Below are positions 1-3,486 of a stretch of DNA of 5,629 bases, piece after piece; position 1 is the first letter of the stretch, and each line of letters begins with the position of its first letter. The notes under the pieces were generated by a model. The model was not told the origin of the DNA, searched no databases, and saw only the letters and a program-made list of their open reading frames with translations. Source of the stretch: JBEEMU01 sp043778315 (GTDB lineage Bacteria; Bacteroidota; Bacteroidia; Chitinophagales; Saprospiraceae); contig JAYWGJ010000267.1 of assembly GCA_043778315.1 (NCBI GenBank), positions 1 to 5,629 of the forward strand, in the 5' to 3' direction. Both the position numbers and the translations under genes were made by a program.

Positions 1-951
1 AACTTTGCAGGTTTCTACGGCGTAGCGATTGCGGCTACCGCGATGATGGCAAATACCGCTATGCAATTGGCGATTGACGCATTCGGACCTATCGCCGACA
101 ACGCTGGTGGTATCGCCGAAATGGCGCATTTGCCCGCAGAAGTACGCGAGCGCACCGACATTCTCGACGGCGTAGGCAACACGACTGCCGCTATCGGTAA
201 AGGCTTCGCTATCGCTTCGGCGGCACTTACTTCGCTCGCTATTTTTGCGGCGTATGTAGAGTTTGCAGGCATCGATGGCATCAATATTTTCAAGGCAAAC
301 GTCTTGGCAGCCCTCTTTATCGGTTCTATGATACCCGTTATTTTTTCGGCTATGGCAATGAGCGCGGTAGGTCGTGCGGCGATGGCGATGGTAGAAGAAG
401 TACGCCGTCAGTTCCGCGAAATCAAAGGTATTATGGACGGTTCAGGCACGCCTGAGTACGACAAATGCGTAGCGATTTCGACCGACGCGGCTATCCGCGA
501 AATGATGTTGCCAGGTGCCATCACTATCATCACACCTATTATTATAGGTATTGCGCCGTTTTTTGGTGCAGAGGCTTTGGGTGGCTATATGGCGGGCGTT
601 ACCGCGAGCGGCGTACTTTGGGCTATATTTCAATCTAACGCAGGTGGAGCTTGGGACAACGCCAAAAAATCGTTTGAGAAAGGCGCGTCCGTAAACGGCG
701 TGATGTACTACAAAGGTTCAGAGGCGCACAAAGCGACGGTTATCGGCGACACTGTCGGCGACCCGTTCAAGGACACGTCAGGTCCGTCGATGAATATTCT
801 TATCAAATTGTCGTCGCTTATCGGTCTGATTATCGCACCGTTAATCGCCGTCAAAACCACGCACCACACTACTGCGGTAGAGCCGCAAACCAAAGAAATA
901 CAAGTAGCCGCGCCCGCTTCGGCAGTGCCTGCCGCTACGATTACTAAATAA
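1..951 (+). CDS. hppA: Membrane-bound K+-dependent ion-translocating pyrophosphatase, C-terminal part (5' truncated)
   Basis: The frame is open from base 1 to TAA at 949-951, giving 316 residues; the family is usually about 700-800, so over half the protein lies off the left edge. The enzyme is an integral membrane protein that hydrolyses pyrophosphate to pump Na+ and/or H+ out of the cytoplasm. Visible family motifs (window residues): DAFGPIADNAGGIAEM at 26-41, GNTTAAIGKG at 59-68, SNAGGAWDNAKK at 212-223, and GDTVGDPFKDTSGPS at 249-263, the last two carrying acidic and lysine residues of the pyrophosphate/Mg site. Several hydrophobic helices lie between them. In GNTTAAIG, Ala63 and Gly66 match K+-dependent enzymes; K+-independent ones have Lys and usually Thr there. 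The Glu that separates Na+ from H+ pumps is in the missing part, so the pumped ion is undecided. After the last helix (about 269-285) there is an unusual tail of about 31 residues rich in Ala, Thr and Pro. The gene ends 20 bases before a strong terminator. Confidence 0.95.
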   Translation, partial: NFAGFYGVAIAATAMMANTAMQLAIDAFGPIADNAGGIAEMAHLPAEVRERTDILDGVGNTTAAIGKGFAIASAALTSLAIFAAYVEFAGIDGINIFKANVLAALFIGSMIPVIFSAMAMSAVGRAAMAMVEEVRRQFREIKGIMDGSGTPEYDKCVAISTDAAIREMMLPGAITIITPIIIGIAPFFGAEALGGYMAGVTASGVLWAIFQSNAGGAWDNAKKSFEKGASVNGVMYYKGSEAHKATVIGDTVGDPFKDTSGPSMNILIKLSSLIGLIIAPLIAVKTTHHTTAVEPQTKEIQVAAPASAVPAATITK

Positions 952-970
952 TTTTTTGTTTGGTAATAAT

Positions 971-1011
971 AAAAAAAGCTACTTCAACCTAAGTTGAAGT
1001 AGCTTTTTTTT
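971..1011. terminator. Bidirectional intrinsic terminator between hppA and the convergent unknown gene
   Basis: Bases 971-988 and 993-1010 are perfect 18-base reverse complements around a 4-base loop (ctaa, 989-992). The stem core is GCTACTTCAAC paired with GTTGAAGTAGC. It is flanked by an A7 run on the left and a T8 run (1004-1011) on the right, so either strand gives a stem followed by U residues. It sits 20 bases after the hppA stop and 7 bases beyond the stop of the convergent minus-strand gene, as expected for a terminator serving both. Confidence 0.93.
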
Positions 1012-1017
1012 GTGGAT

Positions 1018-1581
1018 TTATATTATCAACATCTTCTTTGGCAACTCACCAATCGCATAATTACGCGGCGCGAAAAAGTAAACAAAAATACCAATACATA
1101 CCAATAGTATCAATAAAATGCCAATGTGAGTCGCCGCCGTTTCGTTGAGTGAAAAACCGCAAAAGCCTAAAATTATTACGCCCACGAACGATAGTCGCAA
1201 GCTAGTACCCACAAACCACCACCAATTACCCACTCTAACCTCACAATCTATGTTGGCTACAAGCAGCTTTTCGTACAGCTTTTGTAGGAATGCGTCGTAA
1301 GTTTTCTTGTTGTGCATATCATAAGAAGCGTACTCCGCCCGAACGACGATATTATTATTGATGGTGCAATAGGCAGTGGAATATTCTGAATAGTGTGAAC
1401 GGCTATTGAGAGATTCCGTATATATTTCTACATTTTTTATTGCTTGATACGTCACTCGTTTGTATATTTTTTGCGTCCGCCGAAACCATACTTGCAGCTC
1501 CGTATCGGTAAAAATATAAATATATTCGCCAAAATCGTAGGCGAAACCGTCGGGGAGTTGCAGTTGCGGCTTAGTTTGCAT
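1018..1581 (-). CDS. Unrecognised 187-residue protein with two C-terminal transmembrane segments
   Basis: I do not recognise a named family. The frame runs from ATG (1579-1581, read as CAT on the plus strand) to TAA (1018-1020). Residues 1-118 look soluble and rich in alternating aromatic and polar residues typical of beta strands, with several Tyr pairs and a WFRR motif at 32-35, followed by an amphipathic helix-like stretch near 92-110. A WWW run at 120-122 opens the first hydrophobic segment (about 120-142). After a short polar loop (SLNETAATH) comes a second (about 152-171), and the chain ends with a basic tail (PRNYAIGELPKKMLII). There is no N-terminal signal peptide. The topology suggests a cytoplasmic domain anchored by a helical hairpin; a PH-like fold of the kind seen in YcxB-type proteins is possible but only a guess from layout. 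By hand count GC over 1021-1560 is about 41%, below the neighbouring genes. It is monocistronic: convergent with hppA, divergent from fumC. Confidence 0.75.
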   Translation of the reverse strand: MQTKPQLQLPDGFAYDFGEYIYIFTDTELQVWFRRTQKIYKRVTYQAIKNVEIYTESLNSRSHYSEYSTAYCTINNNIVVRAEYASYDMHNKKTYDAFLQKLYEKLLVANIDCEVRVGNWWWFVGTSLRLSFVGVIILGFCGFSLNETAATHIGILLILLVCIGIFVYFFAPRNYAIGELPKKMLII

Positions 1582-1635
1582 GGATTGTATTTATTTCCAT
1601 TAACGAGTTGATTTTTAATTGTTTAGCGGTTGATT

Positions 1636-1651
1636 TTGTGTTTATACACAA
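1636..1651. repeat. Short inverted repeat overlapping the predicted start of the minus-strand transcript
   Basis: TTGTGT (1636-1641) and ACACAA (1646-1651) are perfect reverse complements around a 4-base spacer (ttat). The repeat abuts the candidate -7 element at 1652-1659 on its downstream side. It would therefore cover the predicted transcription start, a placement typical of a repressor operator or a small leader hairpin. A 6-base arm in AT-rich DNA can also arise by chance. Confidence 0.3.
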
Positions 1652-1659
1652 CAAATATA
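1652..1659 (-). promoter_or_regulatory. Candidate -7 element for the minus-strand unknown gene
   Basis: On the minus strand these bases read TATATTTG, an exact fit to the Bacteroidota -7 consensus TAnnTTTG. Transcription would start near 1646, giving a leader of roughly 65 bases before the ATG at 1581. No convincing -33 TTG box is seen 19-21 bases further upstream, so the assignment rests on one octamer in an AT-rich region. Confidence 0.4.
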
Positions 1660-1690
1660 CCACAATTTAAGTTCCTTTTCCGCTATTTAT

Positions 1691-1702
1691 AGCTATATAG
1701 CT
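1691..1702. repeat. Perfect 12-base palindrome in the divergent intergenic region
   Basis: AGCTATATAGCT reads identically on both strands. It lies about 32 bases upstream of the candidate minus-strand -7 element and about 104 bases upstream of the fumC start, so a dimeric regulator bound here could influence either gene. No known regulator site is recognised, and chance is not excluded. Confidence 0.3.
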
Positions 1703-1777
1703 GAAAACGTTTTTATATTACGAATAAATAAACGAAATTTGCACCGCCGTTGGCGACTTAGCGACAGCTACTTACCA

Positions 1778-1806
1778 ATTATTTGTAATATATAAAACCA
1801 AAAAAT
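1778..1806 (+). promoter_or_regulatory. fumC upstream region: weak -7-like motif and A-rich translation leader
   Basis: ATTATTTG at 1778-1785 keeps the TTTG half of the Bacteroidota -7 consensus but not the leading TA, and no well-placed -33 box is clear, so the promoter call is weak. The last eight bases before the ATG, CAAAAAAT (1799-1806), are A-rich and lack any Shine-Dalgarno sequence. That is the usual initiation context in Bacteroidota. The same eight bases precede pheT. Confidence 0.35.
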
Positions 1807-3207
1807 ATGAGTTTTCGTAAAGAAAAAGACAGCTTCGGCTACATAGACGTGCCTGCTGATAAGTACTGGGCAGCGCAAACGCAACGTTCGCTCACCAATT
1901 TCAAAATCGGCGACGAGCGCATGAAAATGCCGCGTGAGATAATTTGGGCGTTCGCGGTACTCAAAAAAGCAGCCGCACTCACCAATCTCGATTGTGGCGT
2001 GTTGCCGCAACAAAAAGCGGATATTATAGCGCAGGTATGCGACGAAATCATGCAGGGCGGCTGGTACAACGAATTTCCGTTGGTCGTTTGGCAAACGGGT
2101 TCGGGGACGCAAAGCAATATGAACGTGAACGAAGTGGTGTCTAATCGCGGTCACGAAATTTTGGGCGGCAACATCGCCGACGAGCATAAATTGATACACC
2201 CGAACGACGACGTGAACAAATCGCAGTCCTCGAACGACACCTTCCCAACCGCAATGCACATCGCCGCCTACAAAATGTTGGTGGAAGTCACACTGCCTGG
2301 CATACAAACCCTCCGCGACACCTTAGCGGCAAAGAGCGCGGCGATGCGCGACGTGATAAAAATAGGGAGAACGCACTTCATGGACGCTACGCCGATAACG
2401 CTCGGGCAGGAGTTTTCGGGCTATGTGGCGCAGCTCGACAACGCGATGCGCGCTATCCGCAACACGCTCCCGCACCTCACCGAACTCGCGCTCGGCGGCA
2501 CCGCCGTAGGCACGGGCATCAATACGCCGAAGGGTTATTCCGAAAAAGTAGCCGCGCATATCGCCGCTATTTCGGGGCTGCCGTTCGTGACCGCACCTAA
2601 TAAATACGAGTCGTTGGCTTCGCACGACGCATTAGTAGAGGCGCACGGCGCACTCAAAACGGCTGCCGTTTCGCTGATGAAAATCGGTAACGACGTGAGA
2701 ATGTTGTCGTCGGGTCCGCGTAGCGGCATCGGCGAAATCAATATCCCCGAAAACGAACCTGGCTCGTCAATTATGCCCGGCAAAGTGAACCCGACGCAGA
2801 GCGAAGCCCTCACGATGGTTTGCGCGCAGGTGTGCGGCAACGACGTTGCCATCAATATCGGCGGCATGAACGGTCACTTCGAACTCAACGTGTTCAAACC
2901 CGTCATCATCTACAATTTCTTGATTTCGGCGCGCCTTATCGGCGATGCCTGCGTGTCGTTTACCGAAAATTGCGCCGTCGGCATAGAGCCGAATTTGCCG
3001 ATGATTAAAAAACATTTGGACAATTCGTTGATGTTGGTGACGGCGTTAAATACCAAAATCGGCTACGATAACGCCGCCAAAATAGCGAAAAAAGCACACC
3101 ACGAAAACCTCACTTTGAAGGAAGCCGCGCTCGCGCTCAACTTGCTTACCGCCGAAGAATTTGACGAGTGGGTGCGCCCCGAAGACATGATTGGTAGTTT
3201 GAAATAG
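1807..3207 (+). CDS. fumC: Fumarate hydratase, class II (fumarase C)
   Basis: Complete 466-residue protein; E. coli FumC has 467. It catalyses reversible hydration of fumarate to L-malate in the cytoplasm as a homotetramer without an iron-sulfur cluster, in the TCA cycle or the reductive branch to fumarate and succinate. Visible motifs: TGSGTQSNMNVNEV at 97-110, KSQSSNDTFPTAMH at 138-151, GRTHFMDATP at 187-196 and the family signature GSSIMPGKVNPTQ at 319-331. His190 corresponds to E. coli His188, Ser320 to the catalytic loop Ser318, and Lys326/Asn328 to Lys324/Asn326. The GTQSNMN form favours fumarase over aspartase, which normally has GTSVNMN there. The start ATG is preceded by an A-rich leader and gives the standard N-terminus. 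The gene ends with two in-frame TAG codons (3205-3210). It is alone in its unit, 225 bases from a divergent gene and 279 bases before pheT. Many anaerobic Bacteroidales use the class I iron-sulfur fumarase, so class II here is mildly informative. Confidence 0.97.
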   Translation: MSFRKEKDSFGYIDVPADKYWAAQTQRSLTNFKIGDERMKMPREIIWAFAVLKKAAALTNLDCGVLPQQKADIIAQVCDEIMQGGWYNEFPLVVWQTGSGTQSNMNVNEVVSNRGHEILGGNIADEHKLIHPNDDVNKSQSSNDTFPTAMHIAAYKMLVEVTLPGIQTLRDTLAAKSAAMRDVIKIGRTHFMDATPITLGQEFSGYVAQLDNAMRAIRNTLPHLTELALGGTAVGTGINTPKGYSEKVAAHIAAISGLPFVTAPNKYESLASHDALVEAHGALKTAAVSLMKIGNDVRMLSSGPRSGIGEINIPENEPGSSIMPGKVNPTQSEALTMVCAQVCGNDVAINIGGMNGHFELNVFKPVIIYNFLISARLIGDACVSFTENCAVGIEPNLPMIKKHLDNSLMLVTALNTKIGYDNAAKIAKKAHHENLTLKEAALALNLLTAEEFDEWVRPEDMIGSLK

Positions 3208-3233
3208 TAGTGCGGAGTAAAGTAGCTATACTG

Positions 3234-3255
3234 ATATTATGTAAATATTCTTTTT
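3234..3255 (+). terminator. Weak candidate terminator after fumC
   Basis: ATATT (3234-3238) and AATAT (3244-3248) can pair around a 5-base loop, extendable by one G-U pair, followed by TTCTTTTT up to 3255-3256 allowing for edge choice. It lies 26 bases after the fumC stop. The stem is short and entirely A-T, so it would be weak. The hairpin repeats just downstream may do the real work of ending or stabilising the transcript. Confidence 0.3.
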
Positions 3256-3265
3256 GTATGGACTA

Positions 3266-3294
3266 AAAACCGCATAGCGGTGACATATCGGTAG
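3266..3294 (+). repeat. Intergenic hairpin repeat, copy 1 (forward)
   Basis: This copy has the core CCGCATAGCGG (3270-3280) followed by TGACATATCGGTAG. It matches the reverse complements of copies 3 and 4 at 22 of 29 positions each. The core forms a 4-base-pair stem CCGC/GCGG with a 3-base loop, and a flanking A-T pair (3269 with 3281) extends it to 5; in copies 3 and 4 that pair is G-C. The GGTAGAAA edge is shared with copy 4. Confidence 0.8.
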
Positions 3295-3316
3295 AAAAAA
3301 TGGGTCGGAGCGGTTT

Positions 3317-3339
3317 AAAGCTGCGTAGCTGCGACATAT
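3317..3339 (+). repeat. Intergenic hairpin repeat, copy 2 (forward, diverged)
   Basis: Aligned with the family, 17 of 23 positions match copy 3 (reverse complement), including an intact GCGACATAT at 3331-3339; the GGTAG edge is lost. The usual stem is broken here, but AGCT (3319-3322) pairs with AGCT (3327-3330) around GCGT, so a hairpin survives in a shifted register. Confidence 0.6.
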
Positions 3340-3352
3340 AATTTTATTTTAC

Positions 3353-3381
3353 CTATCAATATGTCGCCGCGATGCGGCTAA
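3353..3381 (-). repeat. Intergenic hairpin repeat, copy 3 (reverse)
   Basis: Same family in the opposite orientation to copies 1 and 2. It is 27 of 29 identical to copy 4, which lies 50 bases downstream in direct orientation. The core GCCGCGATGCGGC (3367-3379 region) forms a 5-base-pair stem GCCGC/GCGGC with loop GAT. Its ATATGTCGC (3359-3367) is the exact reverse complement of 3331-3339 in copy 2. Confidence 0.85.
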
Positions 3382-3402
3382 TCGCTAAACCTATGTATAT
3401 TT

Positions 3403-3431
3403 CTACCAATATATCGCCGCGATGCGGCTAA
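3403..3431 (-). repeat. Intergenic hairpin repeat, copy 4 (reverse)
   Basis: It is 27 of 29 identical to copy 3, differing only at the fourth (C for T) and eleventh (A for G) bases. It carries the same GCCGC-GAT-GCGGC hairpin and the TTTCTACC edge that mirrors GGTAGAAA in copy 1. It lies 55 bases before the pheT start, so it may fall upstream of or within the pheT leader depending on where transcription begins. Confidence 0.85.
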
Positions 3432-3450
3432 CTGCTTGTGACTCCTGACA

Positions 3451-3486
3451 TAATTTGCAAATAAAATACCGTTTTAAACAAAAAAT
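3451..3486 (+). promoter_or_regulatory. pheT upstream region: weak -7-like motif and A-rich translation leader
   Basis: TAATTTG at 3451-3457 resembles the Bacteroidota TAnnTTTG element but is one base short, and the nearest TTG (3436-3438) is too close to be its -33 partner, so the promoter is tentative. CAAAAAAT at 3479-3486 directly precedes ATGA, as at fumC, with no Shine-Dalgarno sequence. No Phe-rich leader peptide or T-box is seen. Confidence 0.3.

Noticed and set aside
1768..2307. Minus-strand open frame of 179 codons opposite the start of fumC
   Set aside because: It lies almost wholly antisense to an unmistakable fumC, and its product is rich in His, Arg, Val and Phe in the way reverse-strand shadow frames are. 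It has no recognisable domain.
2323..3015. Several open frames of 60-110 codons on both strands inside fumC
   Set aside because: All overlap conserved fumC coding sequence and have no leader or domain of their own. They are shadows of its codon pattern.
3266..3431. CRISPR array
   Set aside because: The units differ in orientation and sequence, spacing is irregular, and the gaps are not uniform spacers, so a hairpin repeat family fits better.
3208..3486. T-box or Phe leader attenuator controlling pheT
   Set aside because: No short Phe-rich leader frame, T-box core sequence or terminator/antiterminator pair is visible. The hairpins present belong to a repeat that is not specific to this gene.
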